DNA from: Arachis hypogaea
Lineage: Eukaryota; Streptophyta; Magnoliopsida; Fabales; Fabaceae
Assembly (NCBI RefSeq): GCF_003086295.3
Contig: NC_092054.1
Location: 13,403,878-13,467,877 of the forward strand
Length of the DNA: 64,000 nucleotides
Direction: 5' to 3'
Positions 35,586 through 45,624 of this stretch are shown here, one piece after another. Numbering within the stretch: position 1 is the first letter of the stretch; each line of letters opens with the position of its first letter. The notes under the pieces are model-generated. The model did no database searches and was not told where the DNA came from. It saw only the letters and a list, made by a program, of their open reading frames with translations. Both the position numbers and the translations under genes were made by a program.

Positions 35586-37474
35586 ATAAGGGAAGCATTG
35601 GAAGCTGGGAAGAGTTACTATGGAAGGTTGCTGAATTACAAGAAGGATGGTGATGAGCGGATAATTTATACGCTTTTTGGCATTGTTTTTAGTATGTTTT
35701 TAGTAGGATCTAGTTACTTTTAGGGATGTTTTTATTAGTTTTTATGTTAAATTCACATTTCTGGACTTTACTATGAGTTTGTGTTTTTTTCTGTGATTTC
35801 AGGTATTTTCTGGCTGAAATTGAGGGACTTGAGCAAAAATCAGATTCAGAGGTTGAAGAAGGACTGCTGATGCTGTTGGATTCTGACCTCCCTGCACTCA
35901 AAGTAGATTTTCTGGAGCTACAGAACTCAAAATGGCACACTTCTAATTGCGTTGAAAAGTAGACATCCAGGGCTTTCCAGAAATATATAATAGTCTATAC
36001 TTTGGCCGAGTTTAGACGACGCAAATGGGCGTTGAACGCTAGTTCTACGCTGCAGTCTGGAGTTAAACGCCAGAAACACGTCACAAGCCAGAGTTGAACG
36101 CCAGAAATACGTTACAAACTGGCGTTCAACTCCAAGAATGACCTCTGCACGTGTAACATTCAAGCTCAGCCCAAGCACACACCAAGTGGGCCCCGGAAGT
36201 GGATTTATGCATCAATTACTTACTTCTGTAAACCCTAGTAACTAGTTTAGTATAAATAGGACTTTTTACTATTGTATTTGACATCCTGGATTGTATTTTT
36301 GATCCTGTGATCACGTTTAGGGGCTGGCCATTCGGCCATGCCTGGACCTTCATCACTTATGTATTTTCAAACGGTAGAGTTTCTGCACTCCATAGATTAA
36401 GGTGTGGAGCTCTGCTGTTCCTCAAAGATTAATGCAAAGTACTACTATTTTTCTATTCAACTCAACTTATTCTGCTTCTAAGATATTTATTCGCACTTCA
36501 ATATGAATGTGATAAACGTGACAATCATCATCATTCCCCCACGAACGCGTGCCTGACAACCACTTCCGTTCTACCTTAGATTGAATGAGTATCTATTGGA
36601 TCTCTTAATCAGAATCTTCGTGGTATAAGCTAGATTGATGGCGTCATTCATGAGAGTCCGGAAAGTCTAAACCTTGTCTGTGGTATTCCGAGTAGGACTC
36701 TGGGATTGAATGACTGTGACGAACTTCAAACTCGCGAGTGCTGGGCGTAGTGACAGACGCAAAAGGAGGGTGAATCCTATTCCAGTATGATTGAGAACCT
36801 CAGATGATTAGCCGTGCTGTGACAGAGCATTTGGACCTTTTTCACAAGAGGATGGGATGTAGCCATTGACCACGGTGATGCCTCCAGATGATTAGCCATG
36901 CAGTGACAGCGCATCGGACCATTTTTACAGAGAGGATGAAAAGTAGCCATTGACAACGGTGATGTCCTTACATAAAGCCAGCCATAGAAAGGAGTAGGAT
37001 TGATTGGATGAAGACAGCAGAAAAGCAGAGGTTCAGAGGAACGAAAGCATCTCTATACGCTTATCTGAAATTCTAACCAATGAATTACATAAGTATTTCT
37101 ATCCTTATTTTCTATTTATTATTAATATTTGAAAACTCCATAACTATGTGATATCCGCCTGACTGAGATTTACAAGGTGACCATAGCTTGCTTCAAGCCG
37201 ACAATCTCCGTGGGATCGACCCTGACTCACGTAAGGTTTTATTACTTGGACGACCCAGTGCACTTGTTGGTTAGTTATGCGAAGTTGTGAAGTTATGTTT
37301 GGACCATGGTTCTGTGCATCCGTTTTTGGTGCCATAGCCAGGGAAAGAACGAACAAATAATTTTACAACCTAATCTGAGTAGCAATTTCGCATACCAGAT
37401 GGGATGCCCTTCTGGAACCTACTTACAATTTCACCCATCAAGGACGAAGACGGCAAAGTCATCAAATTCATCGG
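35586..37474 (+). pseudogene. Phototropin LOV1-domain exon, split by a solo LTR
   Basis: The left part (35586-35650) reads IREALEAGKSYYGRLLNYKKDG. The right part (from 37403) reads [20 protein letters not shown] and ends KFIG at a GT donor (37474/37475). The two match the C-terminal half of a phototropin LOV domain, where R-L-L-N-Y-K-K-D-G-x-P-F-W-N-L-L contacts the flavin. Removing the LTR and one gatgg copy joins the parts in one frame at the K-D-G-M-P junction. The upstream half of the LOV domain, including the reactive cysteine (family motif NCRFLQG), was not found, nor were later exons or the kinase. It is therefore a captured piece inside the CACTA element and not a light receptor. Confidence 0.85.
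35651..37397. mobile_element. Solo LTR of a peanut-type Ty3-gypsy retrotransposon
   Basis: 1,747 bp, TGATGAGCGG...CATACCA. The exact 5-bp duplication gatgg flanks it at 35646-35650 and 37398-37402. There is no internal region, so unequal recombination between the two LTRs of a former full element is the likely origin. From memory it resembles the abundant FIDEL-like peanut repeat; I could not check that. Features seen: a TATA-like 'GTATAAATAGG' at 36250-36260 and a CCTTAGATTGAATGAGT stretch. Confidence 0.92.
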
Positions 37475-38590
37475 GTAAAGATAGTGTCCTTTTTTACCTC
37501 TGTTGAGTTTTGTCTTTCAAGTTAGTTTTTTACTTTTTTATTCATTTTATTGTTGACTTCTTTGTCATTCTTTTAATTAGAGGGCTGGTTGGGGACCAAA
37601 CTGTGGCTGCATGGATTTTGATAATAATTTGATAATGACCATACTATGTATCATTTTCTTCCCATTTAGAAACTGCCAAGTGCCACGAGGGCTATGTTTA
37701 CTTGTTTAGCTGTTTTTGTTAAATTATAGATTCCTTTTGACATTTATAACATTTATTGATTCCTTTTATAATTAAATGTGGAATGTTTGAAAATTTTGAT
37801 AAATAAAAATAAGACCTGACTTCGCATATATAGGGCCTAGCTAAACATTTAAGTAAAAATCCAGGGGGATCATTATTAATTATAAAACAAAGTCATTGCT
37901 TTTTTAAGATTTTTAAAATTGGTTGTTGTGATTTTTTAAAATTGGCTTTGGTTTTCATATTTAAATTTTTATTCATTACTTCCTCTTCAAGCAGTTTTGA
38001 CTTCATTTTTTTTTATTTTAGGTGATGTATTTAACCTTGATGGATCACAGAGTTGTTGAATGTTCAATTGGACTTTGTTGTTTATATAAAGAGGGACATG
38101 TATGTATAAGTTTTGGCTAAGATTTTCTTTTTATGTGGCTCATCAAAACCCTAGCAAATACTCCTTGCTGTTTAGTGGTTGAAATTTTAAAGTTAATTGA
38201 CTTATTAAACTTTGCTGCATATGTATTGCATTATCAAAAGCATTTTTGCTCTATTTTAACATGTTTATTTCTTTTGCTAGCAGGAAGACATGATGTGAAG
38301 AAAATATGTTCCATACAAATATGACATGGAATGGGTCTTACACTTTAGTTATCTAAATGTAATTTTTTGATGTGTTCTGTACTTTTTGAAAAGAGACTTT
38401 ACTCGGTATTACATGTAATTGGATATATTACACTCTATTTTGATTTCTGTTGTTTAGACTAAAATTAAACATATCTAGTTTATAATGAAACTTTTATGAT
38501 TTACATTTCTTGTTCTTAGATTTATTTTGTGATTATCATTATTTTGAGATGTGATTATGCTTTAAAAAAAATTAAAGCTCATAAAACAAA
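37475..38590. other. Inner CACTA body downstream of the LOV exon
   Basis: AT-rich, intron-like sequence following the LOV exon donor. No later phototropin exon was recognised, nor any other gene. Confidence 0.5.
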
Positions 38591-38594
38591 ACAG

Positions 38595-39325
38595 GTTATG
38601 GTCACCATTTTAAAATAAGGTGACCATAGATAACCTATGGTCACGGCCAAAACCGTGACCATAGATAAGGCTATGGTCACGGTTTTAAGGAGGGGTGACC
38701 ATAGGCTCTATGGTCACAACCAAAACCGTGACCATAGATAAGGCTATGGTCACGGTTTTGAAGAGGGGTGACCATAGAGGCTATGGTCACAGCCAAAACT
38801 GTGACCATAGATAAGGCTATGGTCACGGTTTTAAGGAAGGGTGACCATAGAGGCTATGGTCACGGTTTTAAGGAGGGGTGACCATAGGCTCTATGGTCAC
38901 GGCCAAAACCGTGACCATAGATAAAGCTATGGTCACGGTTTTGAGGAGGGGTGACCATAGAAACTATGGTCACGGCCAAAACCGTGACCATAGATAAGGC
39001 TATGGTCACGGTTTTAAGGAAGGGTGACCATAGAGGCTATGGTCACGGCCAAAACCGTGACCATAGATATGGCTATGGTCACGGTTTTTATGCGTGACCA
39101 TAGATTGCCCTATGGTCACAGTTAAAAACCGTGGCCTAAAGTGTCAGAATTTGAAAATTGTAACCGTGACCATAGAAACCATGACCATAGGTAAAAAAAC
39201 CGTGACCATAGACCTATGGCCACGAAGGAATAGGCCACGGTAAAAAATCGTGACCATAGATCCAAAACCGTGACTATAGATCTATGGTCACCCTTTTCAC
39301 TAGCTTTACCGTGACCATAGGCCTT
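38595..39325. repeat. Right subterminal array of the inner CACTA element
   Basis: Copies of the same core in alternating orientation: CTATGGTCACGGTTTT and its complement AAAACCGTGACCATAG, often as palindromic pairs (GGTCACGGCCAAAACCGTGACC). It differs from the left array, where most copies point one way. Confidence 0.9.
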
Positions 39326-39342
39326 TTTTTTTTGTAGTGCCA

Positions 39343-40995
39343 CTTTGTATCCATGGTGATTGAGCAACATATGCTTAGCTTTCTTACCACACACTTTTAG
39401 AGTTCGTAAACCTTGTGTGTCTCCAATAAAAATGGTCAAAAAATCTATTTGCTATTTACCTTCAATAGTAACAACAGAACGATTAGAAGACACAATTAAA
39501 CTGAATCAATTCTTAACTCTAAGCAGCCAAATTAAATCAAAGACAAAATCTGAATCAAAATGCTTAACTCTAAACAGCCACAATCAAACTGAATTAATCA
39601 AATATATAGAAAAAAATCTAAATCAGAATAACCTAAAAGCATAATCTGAACCAAGAAGATATATATAAATCAAGGCTATCATAATCTTGACGCCCTTAAG
39701 CACCAAATAGTCGCAATTTAGAACAGTAATGCAGAGCTATCAACCTTCCACCATAGAAAATAGTATTTCAAGCTAAAAAGTAATACAGAAGCAATGCTTA
39801 GGAAGTCTACAAATATCTTTCTTTGACAAGCATTGGGTACACCGAACACAAATGCGAGCATGAACACAACTTTGTTACCCTGTTAAAAATAATCTATCTG
39901 CAATGAGTTTCTAATGTATACAAAACTTGAATTGTAAAACTCAACTAGTAAATTCGATTTGGAGGACATAGGAGTGAATAAGTTCAAGCAATTCTAAAAA
40001 TTCATTTAGAAAGCTTCCCGAAATCAATGCTTCTTCTTCTCCTTCCGCAAGAGAAAAACACCAGTCTCCTCGTACGCATATTCAGGATGCAGGTGGTCAC
40101 AAGGGGCCTTCTCGATATTGAAACATTAGACTTCTAATTTCATATGCTAGAAATCGAGTTGGAAAAAAAGAACAAAATAAAAATGCAAAAGAACTGAGCT
40201 TTATTCTTCTTCCACCCATAACAGATTGGACAATATGTTAAAGACAGTAGCAAAAAGCAACATAAATAGAAACATAACAAGATCGTACCTCCCATTCAGA
40301 AATAGTAACTATCATTTATCAATAATGAAAAATGCATAGAACCTGGAGAACACAAACAACAGAGTCTCAATTTATTAGTCATTTGAAAGTATTAAAAGAA
40401 ATCGATTGGCAAATTGCGTTCCTCACTCCTCCCCTCACCCATATTCATCCGCTTAGTAATTTAACAATTACATGTGCCTTTTCTTAAGTCAATCTCAAAA
40501 GACACAACATTAATCACAACATATATATCTCAAGTAACATTGCCAAATGTTAGACTACTTACAAAATGAGTTTGACCAATAGAAATTTGACTAGCAATTA
40601 CAAATTTTATTTCATAACCAATCCACTTGCTGAATGAATTAGCTAATTAATCTAACTCCAAATCCACTCTTCGATATAATAAAATAGTGAAATTTGATAT
40701 CTACTGCATCAAAGCAATTGAATATGATGCATTATCTGATATCTACCACATCAAATCATATATACAAAGGAGCAATAATTAATATATAATGCGTGTCTTT
40801 AATTTATCACATATTAATTTAAGCAATCATGGTGGCAAAACAGGGCAACTCTTACTAATATGTACTAGCGACATAATGCTTTTCTATTGTTTTATTGTTC
40901 TATGTCATGCCTTTTCTTTGATTTCTTATTAGTACTAAATATAGAAGCATAATCCATATAGAGAATAAATCAATAGCTCAAAATTGCACAGAATA
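39343..40995 (-). other. Outer CACTA body, two exon-like but unassigned segments
   Basis: On the minus strand, TIFIGDTQGLRTLKVC and AKHMLLNHHGYK (39437 down to about 39343) read openly up to the inner CACTA insertion. EKAPCDHLHPEYAYEETGVF (about 40060-40120) ends at a stop near 40027. Both look like host exon pieces, but I do not recognise the source genes. The rest is AT-rich intron-like DNA. Confidence 0.4.
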
Positions 40996-41103
40996 AGCCT
41001 CACCTTCCAAAAATTAGTTTTCCTTTACCACCTTTCCACTTCACCTTGAAAGTCCCAAATGTTTCAAAAATTCGAGCAAGTTGCTGTGTCTCTTCTTTTA
41101 CCT
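40996..41103 (-). pseudogene. Unassigned host exon fragment inside CACTA
   Basis: An open segment, [19 protein letters not shown] then [13 protein letters not shown], is bounded by an acceptor-like (CTGCAG|GT) and a donor-like (GAAG|GTGAGG) site on the minus strand. The clean exon boundaries suggest a genuine exon of a captured gene. I cannot name the gene. Confidence 0.45.
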
Positions 41104-41479
41104 GCAGAACTAGAAACTCAGGTACTGAAGAACGCATACAATAATCATATAGGAGGGGGAAAACTATACTGATAATGAAGAAGTATCAAAGTAGTTGTAA
41201 ACTTTCCTGCATTGAAGACAATAAGATATGAAAATGAAATGGATTTTCGGAATAAAAACTAATATGGAGTTAGAAGTTAAATAGACAGCAGGATTTTTGT
41301 AACACCAGGTTTATATGTAAATCTTACTAGCAGAGGTTTGTTACCACCTACTCCTACTCAAAAATGGAAACCTTCATTTCACATTAACAGAGACACATTC
41401 TATCCAAGTATGGATTGGAGGGGAAAAAGATTACCAGATTTTTCTCAGCCTCAATTCTTTCTTCATATTTGTTCATATA

Positions 41480-41832
41480 TTAGAAACATGCCATTGAAGC
41501 CATCGAGCACAGCATGAATTATATCCTTGGTGAGCAGCTCGTAGAACCAATTGGTGCTAGTTTCATCGAACACATGATCTGTAAGTAGCGTAGAACATGA
41601 AAAAATGTAACGAAAATCAAATTGAAATTGTAAAAACCTCGAAGTAACGTGAATAAGTAGAGAAAGAAGAAGAAGAAATAGAATATACCAAAAGCATAAA
41701 AAGAGTTAGAGAGTGGTGTGTCATGAATCCTGTGAAGCAAAACACGATTCTTTTCGACCTTTTAGAATCTCCATTAGAGGAGTCTTCAAAAACTGGAGGG
41801 CGAAGACGAATGGCAACACAGATCTTCTCCAT
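41480..41832 (-). pseudogene. Kinesin (CENP-E/KIN-7-type) N-terminal motor fragment
   Basis: It starts MEKICVAIRLRPPVFEDSSN at 41832, the typical N-terminus of plant CENP-E-like kinesins. LHRIHDTPLSNSFYAF follows in another frame (about 41690-41740). The next exon piece (about 41480-41580) reads DHVFDETS, YELLTKDIIHAVLDGFNGM. It stops just before the P-loop (family GQTSSGKT), so no ATPase could be made. Frame changes near 41745 confirm decay. It is a captured fragment of a microtubule-motor gene on the minus strand. Confidence 0.85.
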
Positions 41833-42646
41833 TTTTGTTGCTTCCGCTTTGATCTGAATATCATTTTATCTCTTTTTTAATTTTTCTTTTTCTTCGAGGT
41901 TTTCAACTGAATGCAAACAAACCCAAATAAATCACAAGACAAAACTCAGTAACAGCAAATAGAAAATGGACAAAAGAAATTGCAATAATAGAAATTGACA
42001 GGGATATTGCATGAACAGAGGGCTAGGTTAGAACACAATCGATGTTTCTGGACCAAGAATAGGGATTGAAACAGAATAGTGATTGAATCAGGATAAAGTC
42101 AAACAAAAGACAGAAGATAAAGGGATGAAACTGGAGCAAAATTAGTAGAACAACAAGCAAATAAATTAAATTGGGACAAAGGGATGAAATTAGAACAGCA
42201 GGGCAAGGGGAAGAACGAACCAGTGAGAAGGGAGATGGTGATCGAGTAGCACACAATAGGGCAAGGGGGAAGGACGACGAGGACAACGACCACAACACCA
42301 AGACGGATGGGCAGCCACGCGACTCCACGATGACACGGATGAGCACGGCGGAGGGAAGAACGATGGTTTCGCACCCTTCCAGTTTTCTTTCGCACGCGGG
42401 AGCTAAACGGCAGAAAAGCAGATCGGTGATGGGGAAGGACGTAGCAGTTGAAGGGGAGCTACATGCCGGCAAGGATTGTTGAGTGAGATTCGCGCCTTTG
42501 CTCCCTTTGGGTTTGCACGAAACAAGAAGACTGGCTCCCGAATGTTGAAGGCGAAGGTTTTTTTATTCAGATCGATTTTTGTTGCTGTTGGAATACCAAA
42601 TAGGCGCTATTTTGACCGATTTATAACTGAGCTTAAAAATGCTAAG
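41833..42646. other. Outer CACTA right body
   Basis: A purine-rich stretch (42171-42480) gives ORFs on both strands made of charged low-complexity sequence. They may come from the captured kinesin 5' flank. No gene is supported. Confidence 0.5.
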
Positions 42647-42731
42647 AGAACCGCTGGTATCCCACCAATTCACAGCGGTTCAAGAAATGGTTGGTAATTT
42701 TCGGCCGCAATTTTTCGTGTGTGTTGTAGTG

Positions 42732-43545
42732 ATTGGGAAGGATATCATTTTCATACTTATATTTTGAGCATAGCACTCTAGTCCAAAGATTGTCTTTTTT
42801 TTTTCCACCATCCTCCATCCAACCTTCATCATAAAGGCATGATTAAGGTTTTTTGCGTGCCGGATACTAAGATCTCCTAAACCTTTAGGCTTGCTAATTT
42901 TCTTTCAACTTAACAGATGAATCTTTTTTTATTGTTCAGTGTCTCTCCAAAAAAAATTTCTGTATTTATGATCAATCGAATTACAAGTAGATGAAAGTAA
43001 AATTGCAGTTTACATAATATTACTAGGAATAGAAAAAAGAACATATCTCAAAAATAGTTTTTCCGGCCAAAGAGAGAAAAGAGGCTTTCTAGCTCTTCAA
43101 TCTCTTATTTAGCTTGCTGATGATGTTGAAAGTCTCATTGGTTACTTTTGAGTGAATGAGGGGTACCCCAAAGTATTTATCAAGATCATCAATCCTAGAG
43201 AAATTCAAGGTTCACTAATCTCACTTCTGACAGTATTTTTCACGTTGTTAGAGAAAAAGACCCGAATTTTTTTATTGTTCATTTTTTGCCTAGAACTATT
43301 ACAGACGCATCAAAAACTTTGTTAATGACTCCCGCTTGATCCATATTAGCCTCAACAAATAAAATTAGATCATCAGCAAAATATAGGTGGCACAAGTTGG
43401 ACCCCTCTCTACTTAGCTTAATCGATTTTTAATTTCCATATTCAACAATAACACTAATGAATTGGGACAAGCGCTCCATATAGAGAACAAAGATATAAAG
43501 AGATAGCGAGTCTTCTTGACGAATTCTCTTTAAGAGTAATATGAG
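42732..43545 (-). pseudogene. L1-type LINE reverse-transcriptase remnant
   Basis: On the minus strand the RT fragment begins near 43535 with REFRQEDSLSLYLFVLYMER (family R-Q-G-D-P-L-S-P-Y-L-F). It goes on to YFADDLILF (the FADD catalytic box, 43361-43386) and IDDLDKYFGVPLIH, and ends with GLGDLSIRHAKNLNHAFMMK at about 42860-42900. Multiple stops and frameshifts make it inactive. It is cut off sharply by the right end of the outer CACTA element at 42731. No LINE continuation is seen left of 29882. Confidence 0.82.
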
Positions 43546-43630
43546 ATTAATTAATAATACACATCCTTCTTATTTTTACATGGTTATCCAATACAATAAT
43601 GAAGTTAGTTATTAAAAAAATATTGCAAAT

Positions 43631-44914
43631 TATAGTTGTAAAAATCGAATCAGACCGGCTGATTCGACCAGAAAATCGGTGAACAAAATTATCAACTGAT
43701 TTGATTTGTCTTTGTACCGTTTAAGGATAAAAATCGGCATGAACCGGTGAGAACCGGTCAAATTCGATAAGAACCGGCAAAAATTGTTAGGTCCCACATC
43801 GGTTGGGGAGGGGAACGAAGCATGCCTTATAAGGGTGTGGATAACTCTCCCTATCATGACGCATTTTGACGAGTGAGTGTGTGGGGCTCTGGCTATCATC
43901 CCTATCGTTAAAGGCAAAATCGTGAGGTATTGTGTGCCAAAGCGGACAATATCGTGCTAGCGGGTGGTCTGGGCTGTTACAGATGGTATCAGAACTGGAG
44001 CTCAGATCGATGTGCTAGCGAGGGCGCTGGGCTCCCTTAGGAGGGTGGAGGGGGGTGGATTGTAAGGTCCCACATCGGTTGGGGAGGGGAACGAAGCATG
44101 CCTTATAAGGGTGTGGATACCTCTACCTAGCATGACGCATTTTGACGAGTGAGTGTGGGGGGTTTCGGCTATCATCCCTATCGTCAAAGGCAAAATCGTG
44201 AGTCCTTATGTGCCAAAGCGGACAATATCGTGCTAGCGGGTGGTCTGAACTGTTACAAAAATCGGTCCAATCGATTTGGTAACTTACCACTCTATGGTGC
44301 TCCATAACAGTGCACCTCCATAGTAAATAAGAGGTCTTATGTTTTACTAAGGTTTTACAATGTTTCCTAATTATCACTCTGCCACTGTGTTTTCTAATAT
44401 TATATATGGCTAACACTAATTATATAGTAAAACCTTGAATTAAATAATTTTATAAATATCTAATTTAATTTAAATTTTGTATTCTCTATTTTTTGAATTA
44501 ATTATATTTTTAATTATTTACCATTATTAATAAAAATATAAATTTTACTAAAAAATTATCAATTTATTTTATCTATTTCAATGTTAGTGTTGTGATTAAA
44601 ATTATCTATTTTGATACTAGTATTGAAATTTATTGATATTATGGATTGTTATTTTTATTGTGTCAAATTAAGATACTATTATAGCAGTATTAACTAATTT
44701 TATGTCTATCTTTGTATTAGTTGTCTTTAAAATTTGATATTTGGTTATTTTAAAAATATTGAATAAATGTATTTTAAATTTTTTACTATTTTATATTTTT
44801 TATTTACATGAGACCAATTTTACCGATTCAACCAGTAATTTATCAGTTGAATCAATAAATCAATGAACTAGTAGTTTAATCGGTTTGATCACCGGTTCGA
44901 TTCTTACTACTATG
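43631..44914. mobile_element. hAT-like element containing a TRIM
   Basis: The ends TATAGTTGTAAAAATCGAAT and (inverted) CATAGTAGTAAGAATCGAAC are imperfect terminal repeats. The flanks ttgcaaat (43623-43630) and ttgtaaat (44915-44922) fit an 8-bp hAT-type target duplication with one change. It contains ACCGGTT-rich subterminal sequence and no transposase. It is related to 22653-23085. A TRIM has inserted at 43785-44257, leaving about 0.8 kb of its own sequence. Confidence 0.72.
43785..44257 (+). mobile_element. TRIM retrotransposon, 473 bp
   Basis: Two 197-bp LTRs (43785-43981, 44061-44257) begin TGT(T/A)AGGTCCCACATCGG and end CTGTTACA. The exact duplication aaaat is at 43780-43784 and 44258-44262. 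The internal 79 bp hold only a primer-binding site (TGGTATCAGAACTGGAGCTC, tRNA-Met type) and a purine tract (GGGTGGAGGGGGG). TRIMs carry no genes and rely on other elements' proteins. The ORFs over the LTRs (43630-43917, 44002-44193) are not genes. Confidence 0.95.
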
Positions 44915-45624
44915 TTGTAAATCATTCTTAAAAAAATTAATAAGATGCGCAATTATTAAAAAAATTTAATTATTCAATCAATCTCTAATCTTTCATCACT
45001 ACAAGAAAAGAGAGTTATTTTAACACTTTTTTTTAACATTATAGTTAAGTGTAAAAATTAATATATATTTTTGACAAATATTACAAATGTCAAATTCTCT
45101 ATATTTTCTTGATGAATAATTTGACCGTAGAAAATTGCTCCTCAATTTTGACACTCGTTTATTTTCAACTTACTCTACTATTCCTCTTTTTCGTTGAGCT
45201 CTGTCAATTTTAGCATCACACTGCTCTCAATTTGGGATCATACTACTCATTCTTCATCTTCAAAATCTCAGTTAGTTTCAAGATCTCATCTCATTCTTTG
45301 TTAAAAATTTTTGTTGAGAATTTTTTATGGTCAATAAATGACAAAATAAATAGTATTTTTGACGGTTAATAAGTAACACAAAAAATATATTCTCAAATTT
45401 TTTTAACAAATTATTTTTTACGGCCAATATTTATCAAAATAAGATTTAAACTTTCTTTACAATTACTTATATGTTAAAAAATACTATTTTTGACAAAATT
45501 TTTATGAACATATTTCTATAGTTAAAATAGTGTCAAAATTTGTTTTTTTAACGAATTTTAATTCTTTTTTGACACATATACAACAACAACAACAAAGCCT
45601 TGTCCCACTAAGTGGGGTCGGCTA

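Larger units (their letters stand above)
32213..39339. mobile_element. Inner CACTA element carrying F-box/LRR and phototropin exon fragments (Pack-CACTA)
   Basis: The left end is CACTACAATATTTTGGG. The right end, inverted, is CACTACAAAAAAAAAAGGCC. The 3-bp target duplication cca is exact (32210-32212 and 39340-39342). Both ends carry large arrays of the same subterminal repeat, CTATGGTCACGGTTTT (32223-33090 and 38595-39325). The interior has no transposase. It holds a GC-rich block (33,715-34,196), an F-box/LRR fragment (34,782-34,883) and a phototropin LOV exon (35,586-37,474), all readable on the plus strand. It was itself hit by a solo LTR. Length is 7,127 bp, or about 5.4 kb without the LTR. 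It is a non-autonomous element whose movement would depend on CACTA transposase from elsewhere. Confidence 0.93.
29882..42731. mobile_element. Outer CACTA-type element carrying host gene fragments (Pack-CACTA)
   Basis: The left end (TACTACAAGAGAAAAGGG, first base C changed to T) and the right end (inverted CACTACAACACACACG) are CACTA-type termini. Both ends carry subterminal GCGGCGGTTTT / AACCGCCGC motifs (29921-30185; 42647-42710). The flanking trinucleotides are ttt (29879-29881) and att (42732-42734), so the target duplication is imperfect or the right boundary has changed. No CACTA transposase motif was found inside. It contains fragments of at least three host genes on the minus strand (H+-ATPase, SAPS, kinesin). 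It also contains the inner CACTA element at 32213-39339, leaving about 5.7 kb of its own sequence. Confidence 0.75.

Noticed and set aside
35586..37474. Functional phototropin gene interrupted in the window
   Set aside because: Only half a LOV domain is present, with no cysteine-containing half and no kinase exons, and it lies wholly between CACTA ends.
42023..42482. 149-codon minus and 103-codon plus ORFs in the outer CACTA element
   Set aside because: Overlapping frames on both strands in purine-rich sequence, no motif, and no start context.
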